Positions 1 through 12,283 of a DNA stretch of 64,000 nt are shown here, piece after piece. Position 1 is the stretch's first letter. Every line of letters begins with the position of its first letter. Source of the DNA: Stenopsyche tienmushanensis (lineage: Eukaryota > Arthropoda > Insecta > Trichoptera > Stenopsychidae); assembly GCA_008973525.1 (NCBI GenBank), contig WACJ01000410.1, positions 62,001-126,000 on the forward strand, written 5' to 3'. A program made the translations under genes and the position numbers. The notes below the pieces were generated by a model that did no database searches, was not told the DNA's origin, and saw only the letters and a program-made list of their open reading frames with translations.

Positions 1-1742
1 GTAAGGCTGAAAAATCATGCAAAAAGAAAAAAATCCAATGATGATTCTTTACCGTGTCTGGATAATAATTGAACTCAGATGAGTGCATGCGAAAATAATG
101 GATTTCTTTCGGGAGAACCCAATACGATACGTATTTTATCAATTTTTTGATAAATATAAAGTCTCGCAGATGGGATGCCTCCTTTTAAAGACATGCAATA
201 AAGCATCAAGTCTTCGCACAGCCCGAGAAACGACAAACGCCATAAATTCGCATTAATATGTTATATGCAAAATGTATTCTAATTTCATAAATATTGTATG
301 TAATTTATTAATAAAAAGGGCAAGAAAGTGATATCTCAGAAGTAGAGTCATATAATTTAAATCGATTGACCATTCATTCCGATTCCAAAGTGGAATCCAT
401 AAGGAATCAACTATAATTTAGATTGATGTAACCAGCATCAAAAATTGTCTTTTTAAATTGATTGAATTTCACTCAAGCCCCAAATCGAATCAACAACTGA
501 TTGACCTATAGGTCAATAAAATACACATCAAAAGAGAAAGGCCGACGATGAAGAACCCGTTGCAAAAATGTTCACAAACATATTTAAACAATATATATAT
601 CAGATAGATCATATCATGTTAAAAACAGTTTTTATATAAAAACAATTTATTTTTCGAATACAAGTTTATTCTTAATATTGTACCTGGAATTTTGCAATTC
701 ATTCATCCATCTTAAATACTATGGCCTAGTTATATTTATCGGGAAGTTAACAGAGAATCCCAATATTAAAATATTTTTATATCCAAGAAGATCTTCTATA
801 GAGCTAGCTCATGTCAGATAAAACGAAAATGGTGTAAAACATGTTTTTTGTACACATTTCAAAAATCTAATTATGCAAACAAAAATCGAGGGCTGCATAT
901 ATATTTTTTTACGGATTCATGTTCGAATATAATTAATCTGTGGACTCAAGTCGTACTGTTTTGAAATAAACCAATAATATTCAATGCGGTATTAAAATAT
1001 TTACGCCATAGCGTTTGATAACGTTTCGTGAATATGACGAGTTGTCGTGCGCCCTTGAAAGCGCATCCAATGAAGCCACACGCATATATGATAATTTTCC
1101 GCTGAATTTCATTTGAGAAATTCATATCCAAGAAATAAACTAAATCATATAGTTTTATATATCAACTGCGACCTTTAATCGTTGCACAAACAAGATAAGA
1201 GTACGATTTATATTGAATTCAAATATTTAGAAATCAATACTGTTTCCTTGTTCTTATCATTTAATAAGGTCTCAAGGTAACAACATGATCAGTATTTTGT
1301 ATCCGACAAACAGCAAATAATTAGACTGAACTCAGAAAAATATTTCATACCAATTATTTATTTATTTTATTATTAAAAATTCTATTAATATTTTTTTTAA
1401 ATTTAAAATCCTAAATTAATTATTAGAACGCATGAGCGAAAATGTTATTTAATATTGCAAACTGTGTATGATTACTTTTTCAAATCCAGGTTATGTTAGT
1501 TTAAATAATATTTCATTCGTTATTTAATAAATAAATGCATTTATTATTGTTACGTGTCTTATTTGACATCTTATAAGATTCGATGATGCGTTCCATAATC
1601 AACAGAAAGGCCGGTAACGGATCGTTTAGCTATTTGTCTGTACATATGGAAGTAATTATTACCTTTATTCCATTACATTCTGCGAAAGCATTAGTAATGA
1701 TTTATGAGTGATATTATGTTAGGATGTGTATTTTGAATACTT

Positions 1743-2000
1743 TTAACGCATTCGCGGACACGCCTGCAATTGCAGACGGGTGTGTCTGCGAATGTGGGCG
1801 CGCGTTTGTATGTATGCACGTAATAACGTTCCTACACACCGCCAGTTGTGCCCAAGCTACGATCTTATTATGCTGATCACATGTTAGAATTACATTTTGG
1901 TTATAATGTAACTGTAAATATGTTTTTTAAAAACAGATGTCTTCTTCTGATGATGAATATGTTCCTTATTCTGATGTTGATTCTGGGGATTAATCTATTG
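1743..2000 (+). mobile_element. piggyBac-like 5' end remnant
   Basis: A TTAA (1743-1746) is followed by a near-perfect palindrome at 1749-1794 centred on CAATTG. About 140 nt further on, an acceptor-like stretch precedes ATG at 1938 opening the acidic frame MSSSDDEYVPYSDVDSGD, which then stops. A TTAA target, subterminal palindrome and acidic Ser/Asp-rich N-terminus are typical of piggyBac-type transposases. The rest of the transposase is absent, and other elements (hAT-like, mariner-like) follow directly. Confidence 0.45.
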
Positions 2001-2085
2001 CAGGGATTCTTAAACAAATGCAGTTCGCGGACCTTCACTGGAACAACACTTTTATTAGGTTGACCCATAAGTTTCTTTCGCAAAT
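2001..2085 (+). mobile_element. hAT-like terminus interrupted by mariner-like terminus
   Basis: CAGGGATTCTTAAAC followed by CGCGGACC resembles the ends of hAT-type elements whose other ends appear at 18030-18090 and 55340-55386 (CGGTTCTTAAAC, GCGGACCC). At 2055 a TA-flanked TTAGGTTGACCCATAAG begins, which looks like a mariner terminal inverted repeat. Neither element has a matching second end that I could find nearby. Confidence 0.35.
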
Positions 2086-4138
2086 GAATACGGATCTAAT
2101 CATAGCCATGGTTAACGCTTTTGCGCGCGGCATCGTCATTTTAACTCGTTTCGTGAATCCAATTGCCGACGACATTAATGAATACCTATTAGTGCTTAAG
2201 CCATCGCCAGAGCACACGAGTCATTCTATCTCGTGTTTGCCTCTTAACTTCACTGATCGTTTTTAGTGATAGCATTCCAGCGATAAGACCGTACTTTTAT
2301 AGCCATTGAACCATTTATCATCAACTAAATCGATCCACATGTTTTTTTAATGTGTTCTTTACGAAATTTTGAAGAAAGATAAATATGACATCAAATTTTA
2401 TGAATTATTTTACCCAAATAGATACATTCATAATCTAGAAATCTATAGAAGAAGGTTAAATTAAAATTGATGAAGAGCGGAAGTCGCAAGGCGTGGGAAA
2501 GGACACGAGACATAGAATAATAATTAATATGTTTAATGATGGTTTTACTCAATTTTAATGTTCATGAATTGCGTCGCTGGTCCTTGCCTGCGAATGCGTT
2601 TAAGAAACATATTTAAATGCGCAAATTAGCCCGAAAATAACGACTTATTATATAAAATAAGACTTCACTTAAACATTCAGATCAAATTCATTATAACGTG
2701 CTTCGCACGCTATTGTAGGTTAAGCGGCTGAAGTTGCTTTATATCTCTTATCATAAACTTTTAAAAAATTCAATGGCGATAAAAACGATCGCAATAATCT
2801 ATTATAAAATGAAATCCAATACTAGAAAATGTAAAATTCTTCAAAATTAATTTGTATATTATAGTATATATAGTATTTTTTCGTAATTTATTGTTTGATT
2901 TTTTATCAAAATTATGTGTTCAATTAGTCGTATAAAATCGAGAAAAATTTCTTCTAATTGGAGCAAATCCTCTTCCGATATTTCACAACACTCAAGTACC
3001 TATTTGTAAATTGCAAGTCCAAGTGGAAAAGAAAATCGTGCCTCTTTTTCATTACTCATTTTCTTAGATTAAAGATTTTCTCCTCGTAGCGATGAATATC
3101 ATAAATATTTTTTGCACCCAAAAAAATATTCCTGGACCTTTTTATTATGAAAAAGCATCAAAGTTATTTTTTCCAACATTCGCAAAAACCTCTCGTGAAT
3201 ACAAATTGCCAATTAAAAGAGGATCAAATTGAATAATTTGAAATAACAGAGACCAATTTGCAACTAGCTCTAAAAGAGTTGGGTACGTGAAATATTTCCC
3301 TGGAGCTCCACAATTCAAATTCTATTGAAACCCTACTCGGCTTTTACGCCAAATGTACTTGCTGAACTGTTAAATCAAAATTGTTCAATTTATCAATTAC
3401 ATCTGTAACGGCATACATTGGATATGCTTAATACTATTTTTATTGTGAAAAGAAATCCTTTTAATCCTCGTAAAATAGTAGTATTTTCATTTCTTTTTCG
3501 TAACATAGCAGGATCCATCATGCTCTTCCTTTTAATATAAAAATGAATATACATATTTAATAACATAATATAGCAACCTTTCAACGAAATAACTATTATG
3601 TTCATTATGATGTTTAATGCTAGCGAGATTGTCAAATATTCCCAATACAAATATTCTTCACAGCGAAATTGGTATCTTAAGCAGAAGAAGGCCACGAGCT
3701 TAAAAGCTTTAGTGCGTTATCGTAAGTTTTCTTCCCTGTTATTATTATTATAAGAGAATAACCATAAAATAAATAAAATATTCTAATACTTTTATGGGGT
3801 CATCTATTATCTTTATTTCCGTAAAAATATTCCAACGATATTAGTACTCTCCCGAAGGAATAGAAACTATTTTCATATCGCAACATGGAGAGGGATGGTA
3901 AATATTTTCAACTGAAAAGCTATACCTATAAAGCTAATTTTATACTATTTAAAGAATCCAAACTAATTAAATGGCCACTTTCCAGAATAAAGTGGGTCAC
4001 AATCCAAATAATTTAGATTGCTGATTTTTGCGATAATGATTTACTCAGAACGTGTTTTCATACAGCCATCCATCAAACTACCTTTCAAATTAGTATTAAA
4101 AAATCAAGATTAAGTTAAAATGAATTAATTAGTATATT

Positions 4139-4272
4139 CATCATCATAGTACAGTCACAAACAGTTCACCGCAGAACCTCTTCAATATCCATTCACAGGA
4201 AAGGGTTACATAAAATTCGTCTGTATCATGCATTTACCTCCTCATTGGCTCGATAATCGAATGCTCACTCTA
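4139..4272 (+). repeat. Dispersed repeat R3, fragment
   Basis: About 130 nt starting at ATCATCATAGTACAGTC and including CATTCACAGGAAAGG. It matches the left part of the copy at 13921-14318 and the inverted copy at 21271-21705. It is bounded on one side by an (ATC)n run, as are the other two copies. Confidence 0.7.
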
Positions 4273-7200
4273 GGACTAGCTAAATTATATATAAATATAT
4301 ATGCAAATATAATAATAGTTCTATGATATACATACATATATATATTATATATATTTTTAGCATAATAGTTTATATCCTAATCCATATTCATACCCAATTT
4401 GAGTGTATTTTGTATTTTAAAAGTGTTTAATTAATCGAATGTCATCTGTATTTCCGTGTGAACACATGTATAATTCTTATTAGATAAAAAACGTGCCTTT
4501 TAAATGTATTCAAAAAATGCATCTTCATTTTATTGTTAGTATTTATTTTTCTGCGATATGTTTAAAGATGTACTATAAAAGCCAAAAATATTTAAATAAT
4601 CTCAAGGATGGCCTACTTTAAATCGATATATAACTTGAATGAAACATTCGATTTTAAATTGAAATGCCTTTGATAGTCGGTGGTTTAGTTTCTAATGGTC
4701 CAAATTTCTTAAAAAATGCGTTTGGATGAGCCTCGTTGAACTTCATTAAAATGGCATCGCTTTACATCTTTTTGACCTAGTCAATGGAGTGAAATTTAAA
4801 ATCGTCTTTTAGAATCAAATGTTAACGTGCAACTATTAATTTCTTAATTAATATTTTTTTAATTAATCTATTTTATAAATTTAATTTAAAAAATAACTAA
4901 TACTGATTAAACAGTTTTTAAGTAAATCATTAAATTAAATTTAAAATACAGTGCCATCTGTGTATAGCATAATTAAATTATATTTTGCGGGCATTGATTA
5001 TATTTTTAGTGCGAATTAAATTAAATTTTTAATCAACAAATTGGTGCAAATATTTAATAAATAAATTGGAGCAAAGCTAAAAATGATTCGATCTTTCCAA
5101 TAATTGTATATTATTTTAATTGCTCAAAAAATGCAGAGCATCCACAGCCACAAAGCGTTCCTCAGTCGAAATAATTTATTTATACGGATGAGGAGTAAAA
5201 ATTAATTACTGCAAACTCGCCTAAAAATTAATACGAAATTGGATTTTATTTGGATTAATTATTTCCCAGTATTTCCGCCGTGGTTGTTATTATCCCGTAG
5301 GAAGAAGAGGTTGGCTTTTTAATGAAGATGTAATTAATTAATTAAAAGATACCAGGAGCAATGCAAGTCGCCTGCCAGGAGCACTGTAGGAGGCAAGAGG
5401 TGACAAGAACAAAGACCGCTCCTACCTAAACTTGGAATGTTAATTGTATTATATAGAAGTCGTCTTCGCCCATTCAGCCACGATAATCTTTCAGAAAGTG
5501 CCTCTTGCAAATTTCAATTTTTACCCCGCTTCCTTGATAATGTGACTCTTTATATTGTAACTGAAATTATTTCATATAAATTCTCAACATAATTTGAATC
5601 AAAAAAATCCATACTTTTTCATTTAGCAAGCCAAATAAATTTGCAACTATTCCTTATGCAAAAATAAATTGTTCAAAGTCACTTTTGGTAGAGTATAAAG
5701 CCGCATAATAGATAAGATAGAACAAGGCAAAACACATACGTATTCTGTATTTACACCAAGTGCAGTGCATGAAGATACAACAAAAGGCTGTGAAGTACGA
5801 ACACTTGATTGGATTTATCCATAGCATAAAATGATATTCCACGATGTTCCAGAATATCACTCTGAGTATTCCCTAGATATAATTATATTTCTAGGATGTG
5901 TGCTTTGACTGAAAGAAAGCAATATGATGAAAGCATGCATGCGACTCTTATTGAAAGTTAAAAAAATGAATACATATATGTATTCTCTATTATTCAGTAA
6001 AAATTCAATGCTTTTTCTCAAATCATGCAAACAATCTTATTGATGTGTTGGTAAAATTGCGTTATTCTATATATTAGGCGCAAATATACTTGTGTATTAC
6101 AAATTTGCTTTATTTTTCTCGCTAAGAAAATTCTCTCAATCTATTTCATTATAATACAGGTTCCACCAGACTGTGTGACCTGTATTATGGGAAAGCAACA
6201 TGATCAACATTAAAAATGAAGTCAGATATCCACAATGCATGTTATGATTGTATATAAATAGAAAAAAGGCAGAAAAATCGCAAATTTAAACACCAAAGCA
6301 CAAGGGTACGAAGCGCCGTGGCAAGAATCTAACTTCCACTCCCCCAATATATTCCATTCCAAATTTATTCGCAATATTAACATTCAAGACTTAATAAATC
6401 TAAATATTGGAGTCATATGGCCGTGATAAATATATTCAATTATCTACCCTTAATTTACCCCTGTGATTATATCGTCAATTATGCAATGATCATAAAATGT
6501 ATACACAAAATTGTGTATGGAAACAGTTCAATATTCACAAGATCAATAATATTGAACCACTCGCTTCTTATTATTACTCGTATATATAATCCTAAATAAT
6601 TTGACAGAACAAACAATGACATCATATATTTTAGTGGAAATTTGCCTTTGTGGCTCTAAAGCAATGTTTACAGCCCTTATAATGAATAACTTACAAAGTA
6701 AATGACACAATTATAATATTAATAATTAACTATGAATTCAAATAATTCTAATACAAGCATTACATATTAAGGTTTTTTCAGCACTTCTATGTGTTTTTAT
6801 AAGAAATTTGTTATTTTCGATTGGGTGTTTTTAGCTGATAGATCTTTGTGTTTTTTAATGTATGGAGTTAAACCATTTTGAAGTTCTCTCTTAAACTTTG
6901 TACTTCTTTCATTTGAAGAAAATAACTTCAATTTTATTGTTAAAATAAAGCATTTTTTATTTTATAGTAGGAAACATTTCCGTTAGATATGCTTCATCGG
7001 TTTCTTCTTCCACCCATAACTTTTTATTTTAATTATAATTAATAATGGTTAAATACCCATAACACCAGTCAAGTTAAATACACAAAATTATATAGTTTAA
7101 AAACCATCGAGTGCATAGATACAAAAGTGCATTTCTAAATGTCATAAAAGCTCTTGCACTCCCACGGGTCATATTAAATTCTATTTGGAATACTTCCAAC

Positions 7201-8003
7201 AAAATATTCTTATACTCATTGGCACATACATATACTGGTTTAATATTATCATTTTAATCAAAATTAACCTTAATTTATTTAAATAAATGCTAAATAGGTA
7301 CAAAAACATTTTTGAGGTACTATTAATAATTGTTATAAAATACATTTTAGGAATGGACAACTTTTTGTTACTTAATTTAAAATCATACCTTGAAATACCT
7401 AAATATATATTTTTTTATGGATTGATAAGATAAATTCTATCAAATTTGCGGTGGTGTTCTATCAAAAGGCGTATACAATATACTGCGAAATGTATTAAAT
7501 ATACCAATTTATAAACAGATTTTTTTTACAGTACAAGCCAAAAAATGTCTAAAAAGTACCAAACGCTTAAAATTTATTTGAACTCTGTTTTTAAGAATAT
7601 TGCTTTAAAAAAGCTATAGTGACAATTAAATTATATTTAGAGTTAATTAAAAAGATATTCATCAAATAAATCATTATATTTTAATTAAAATTTAGGCCTA
7701 ATCGTCTTCAATACAACGATTTTGCATTCGTAACAATTATGACATGTAAACGGCTTTTGATATCCATCCGGCCTCAAATAATATTCAACCAAAACTTGTT
7801 GACATTGAATGTTTTATAGTCTAAAGTCAAGCCAACCGGTTTCAAAACGTTTGCATTTCAATAGATCGAAATCTAGCAAAATCGTTGTATAATTTTAATT
7901 GTTGATGCTAATAAATCTTCTACTTTTTTAAAACACATAATAACATCACCAACACAAATAAAATTATAGCATTTTATGATAAAACACGAATGATGTTGAT
8001 GAA

Positions 8004-11000
8004 TTAATCAATATCCAATTTTCTAAACGTGCCCATGATTCCCAAAGATTCCGCCATTTTATCACCTGAACTAACAAGTCTTTTTGATTCGTCGGATCTG
8101 ATATGCTCTGAATCCAAATACCACTGCCTCCATGTATCCGACCGCATCGCTTTCAAATATGGATCTGGGAAAAATATATGAATATTTTATTTAGAAAATA
8201 ATAATTATTGTTGAACAGTAAGCCTAAATAATGCACATTAGCAAAGTCCGGGTAGGTGTTTCACTCCACGATGCCCACCCATAAAACCTCAGGGGGTAAC
8301 AGTCGAACTCCTGTGGTAATGATCTACAGTAGAAGTGTACGAAAGCAGCCTCGTCAATTCGATAATCTTCTGGGGTAACCCAGCAAACATGTGTTGGGCA
8401 CGCAGCTTACCCTGTGCTGCGTACCCGTAAAGTGGAATTTGAAACTGCTGATTTCAGAAGGAGCAGGAGGACTTTGTGCAAAGGCGACACCACTATCCTC
8501 ATTATGATATCTGATTGAATGACCTGAACAAATACTCGCTTTCTCATCATCACTCACTGCTTCAAATTATTAGTTTGGTGGGCTTTATTTGAAAATGTTT
8601 ACTTTGTTAATTGATAAACTACTGTATTATCTGACCTTATGATCTGTGTTTTCGCAAAACGGAATCGTTTTTATTTTTAATATAATAATGTAAATTCAAT
8701 TATTGTTGATAGACCAAGACACTGTCAAAAGGTGAATTTGTTGTTAAGTGAGGGTTATTTTGGTTTAACTAATATAAGAATTGAAATGTCTACAAATGAT
8801 CCAAGATTATAGAACTAGTATGACGCTGCTATTTGTACTATAAAAAAAGTTCATAAAACTATTGACATAAACAGTTAACAGACATAATTAAAGAATTTAA
8901 AAAAAGCAAAATGTCAAATAAAGTAGACAAAAGCAAAAAAAAATACAAATTCGTATGAGATGCAATCAACGCAATGTAATCTTAGTCAACTTTGTAGAGG
9001 TTGAGATTAATAACAAAACAAAAAATGTTAGAATTCTTGCTAAAAATCAATGGCTTGAAGATTTAAAAAAACAGGTTTACATCATCAAAAGCTGGCTGAC
9101 AAGGTTTATGTTTCAAATATTGTTGCTACCTCATAATATCCTACCAAATAGGATATCAATTTGTCAACATTAGTTATTTGAACGTGAAAAAATATGATTT
9201 TATTTGGATTAAAATCAGTAATGGTATATTAAATCCAGGACGATTTGTTAGCAATCAAATTAAACTCTGTAGCATAGTTGGCTTGGACGACCAATTCCTC
9301 AGCTCTAATTTTAAAGGGTCGCGTCCAAATCCAGATTTTAGAAGAATTTATCATTAGAAAAACCTTCTGTTGAGATAATAAATTCGATTGAAAAATATCC
9401 TAATTAGGGTATGAACATGCGAAGGAATTATTGAGGAAATAGTGTATTTTAAAACCGGAGAGGGAACATTCAAAAATATAATATCGCCACGAACAAACAG
9501 TTATGTAAAAATATATATAATCAATCGTTTAAATCGATATAAAGAAAAATTATCTGAAAGTATACAATCTTGCTGTTTAAGTAGTAAGAAAATAAATATA
9601 GCTCTAAATATGACTTTGGAATTTCAACGCTAAATTATATTCATATGATTTTATGAACGTAACACTATGATTATTAATGAACAATCAAAGATTGCTTTTT
9701 TTAATGGATGTTTCTACTTTTTTGATTAAAAAAAAACTTTTTTTCATCGTATGTCAGAAAGAACCAATGTTTAAGAATACGTTCAGTAAATTTCAAGTCG
9801 ATATAAATGAAATTCGCAAAGTTATAGGCCGACGAGGAGAAGCTGCGCTTCGCAAAACTGAAGAGGGAAAAACCTTTAAGCGTGTTTTCTTCGAAACTAC
9901 TTTTTCCAAGCTCATGGAAGTGCTACAACACGTCCTAAATGAGTATTCTTTGTGAAATTTGATAATCACGTGTATAATAAACATTTTCATCGTATAGACT
10001 ACAATTATTTAAAAATATTTAAAAGTGTCTATTTAATGAACAAAAAACTACAAAAAATGTTGGTAAAAACACAACCTTTTTTTCGATTGCTCATTTTTTT
10101 TTTATTTTCCAATATTTCTTCTTAATTTTAGTCTAAGATATACAAAATATTATACAAAGCAAAAATATGTTTTATTTTTTGCTGCAAATCACTTGTTCAT
10201 GACTTAGGACTTCCATGGTGATGAATATCATCTCTCGCCCAAATCCCATTAACATACTTTGTTAAACTTTAAATGTATGTTTATCTTCAATAAAGATCGC
10301 CTAGTCAACACACTAAATATCAAAATTCTATATTTAGTACTTTTTGCATAAAAAAAAGTCCAACAAGGTAGAAACGTATGACTTATGGAGTTAATCATTG
10401 AAATCTCATATGATGCATTATTGAAGCAAATATTTACGGAAGTTGGAATTATTGGACTACATACTTATAAACATCAATTCAAGGCATTCTACTCAATTGT
10501 GTTGGTTTATCGGAAATAATAAAAAAACCTATAACCCTATAAAATATTACCTATTTGGAAATAACATAGTTTAAATGAGCGATAAATATTCTTCAAATTG
10601 GAAATTATGCGTTGATGGTCCAGTTTTACCATATTTTTGATTTGCGCGCAGATATCGATGGATAATGAGGAAATATTATATTTAATAGTGCTGTATACTT
10701 ACCAAAAATCTCATCGCAGGATACATTTTGTCCTCCATATTCGGCTGGTAATAGTTTAGACGGAATAAACTTGTGTAATTCCTCCAAGCTTGAATGATAA
10801 TGGAAGCGATCGATAATTTTTTTCTTCATAAAGGACTTCCTCAACTTGTCCAGCGTTATAGCAACGCTTGGCAAATTGAGTAGGTGAATGCCTTTAATTT
10901 TATGTACGTAAGAATTCTAAAAAAATAAATATTTCCATCTATTAAAGATTATTAACAAAGCTTAAAAAACCAGTTTCAAATTATTATTTGCAAAGCATAT

Positions 11001-12283
11001 CTTAAATAACCGGTTCAAAACTATTCTATTTATCTCTCAAATATTTTGACATTTCCATTAACAAAGTCGTCATTATTTTGCATAACGACTTTTCTTGTAT
11101 TATTATGTTTTTATAGTAAAGAAGCTATTTCAAAATTATTTTCAATGCTAGCCAATTTAAATTCTTATTCTGTAAAGATATTTTAATGAAATTAAGGCTT
11201 TGATTAAATTTGGCCAATATCGATCGTTGTTTGTAGTCCTCATTGGTTTTACAATCGGCGATATATCATATTTTAGCACTCTAAGGGTTAAAATGTTCTA
11301 ACTAGTCACAATAGTAGTATTACTTAAGAATAGCGACCTGTTGCATTTTTGTTGTTCAAAATGACTTCATATAAATTTTCTAAGAGTCGTTGACCAACAT
11401 GGGGAAAAACCTAGTTTTAATAATATTATTTGTTATTAGTTTGAATAATCAATGCCATATGCTTGAATATAGATGCAGAAGCTGTTTCATTAATTAAGTG
11501 ATTCATACATGTTTTTAATTTGGATGCCTTATGAAGAACTAAAAAATTATTTATTTAAAACTACCAAAATTACCTGTATTATGTGAATGGCCTTTTTCAA
11601 AACAGATGGAGTTGTTTTAAGAACATGTTGCAATGAATAATTGGAATAATCTATCACATAAAGATCACCAAGACATACATCGTATCGCATTCGCAAATCG
11701 GCGACCATCATTGCGTGTCTATAGCATTCCAATAAGTTAAATAAATCCATGTCACATTTTTTATACCTGAAAGTAAAGTTTAAAATTATATTGATGGATT
11801 TAGATTTTTTAATAAAAACATTACAATACTCACCGGAAAATAACCACTCTGTATTTTTCTGGAGTCAGTTGAGGTATAATAGTCCATTGTATTTGCTTCA
11901 AAGTGTTCAAAAATGGCGTCGAAAAGGGATCTCGATTCCGGTAAAATTCAGGAAACAGCGATCTAAATGTGAAGTAATTCTCTATCTTCACTTTTGCTTT
12001 CTCAACACTGTGATTACATCCACCATAAAATCTTGCAAGGACATTTTCTTCTACAAAAATATTTAATAATAAAGACAAAGTAATTTAGATTATATTTAAA
12101 TGACCCATACTTTAAATATTTACCTAGACCGTTTTTTGGTAAATGAGGTTGTTTATTATACCAATCTAATAAGAGATTAATCCCTTCCTTCGCCATGTTT
12201 GCAGATATATTATGTGCTCGTTGTTGTTGAACAAAATCATCTTCGGTTGTGCCAAATAAAATTCTTTGATATTCCTCATCCAT
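8004..12283 (-). CDS. Gene A: CRAL-TRIO lipid-binding protein, alpha-tocopherol-transfer-like
   Basis: Predicted cytosolic carrier of a small hydrophobic ligand; the ligand is unknown. Five coding exons read on the minus strand: 12124-12283, 11834-12050, 11574-11766, 10703-10916, 8004-8164 (160, 217, 193, 214, 161 nt), giving 314 residues. All introns have GT..AG ends and phases 1, 2, 0, 1. The CRAL-TRIO_N part has QPHLP at residues 45-49. The Sec14-type lipid pocket follows, with LTPEKYR near 117, KKKIIDR at 221-227 (in family members this basic patch binds phosphoinositides) and LPAEYGG near 246-252. The protein ends FRKLDID. The start is the first ATG of the exon, aligned with the starts of genes C and E. 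The last intron is 2.5 kb and holds two dispersed repeats. No transmembrane segment or signal peptide is seen. Confidence 0.88.
8225..8500 (+). repeat. Dispersed repeat R2 in last intron of gene A
   Basis: GC-richer block with GTTTCACTCCACG, CTCAGGG and GCAGCTTACC in order. The same landmarks occur in reverse order and orientation at 52010-52250 (GTTTCACTCTACGGTG, ACTCAGGGAGG, CGCAGCTTACCTTGTG on the complement). It encodes no protein I recognise. It could be a SINE or a small nonautonomous DNA element. Confidence 0.55.
9677..10345 (+). repeat. Dispersed repeat R1 in last intron of gene A
   Basis: Inverted copy of the sequence at 22141-24400 once the RTE insertion there is removed. Shared landmarks are the poly-A stretch before TTTTTTTCATCGTAT, the block ATAGACTACAATTATT, and CACCATGG followed by GACTTAG-like text. 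It contains an internal palindrome at about 9996-10137. An open frame of 92 codons (9677-9955, with IGRRGEAALRKTEEG) is broken in the other copy, so I do not call it a gene. The segment around 10130-10160 shows what the RTE target looked like before insertion. Confidence 0.65.

Larger units (their letters stand above)
1..8003. other. AT-rich gene-poor flank
   Basis: I see no convincing host gene here. Open frames are short, AT-driven and match no family I know. The stretch holds a piggyBac-like 5' remnant (1743-2000), hAT-like and mariner-like terminal pieces (2001-2085) and a fragment of a dispersed repeat (4139-4272). The frame at 3393-3695 on the minus strand is hydrophobic but has no recognisable motif. 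Confidence 0.6.

Noticed and set aside
3393..3695. 100-codon hydrophobic minus-strand frame, considered as a receptor exon
   Set aside because: No conserved motif, no consensus splice sites at the edges and no neighbouring exons.
9677..9955. 92-codon plus-strand frame with a basic, helical look
   Set aside because: It lies inside dispersed repeat R1 and the second copy is interrupted by stops, so it is transposon sequence or chance.
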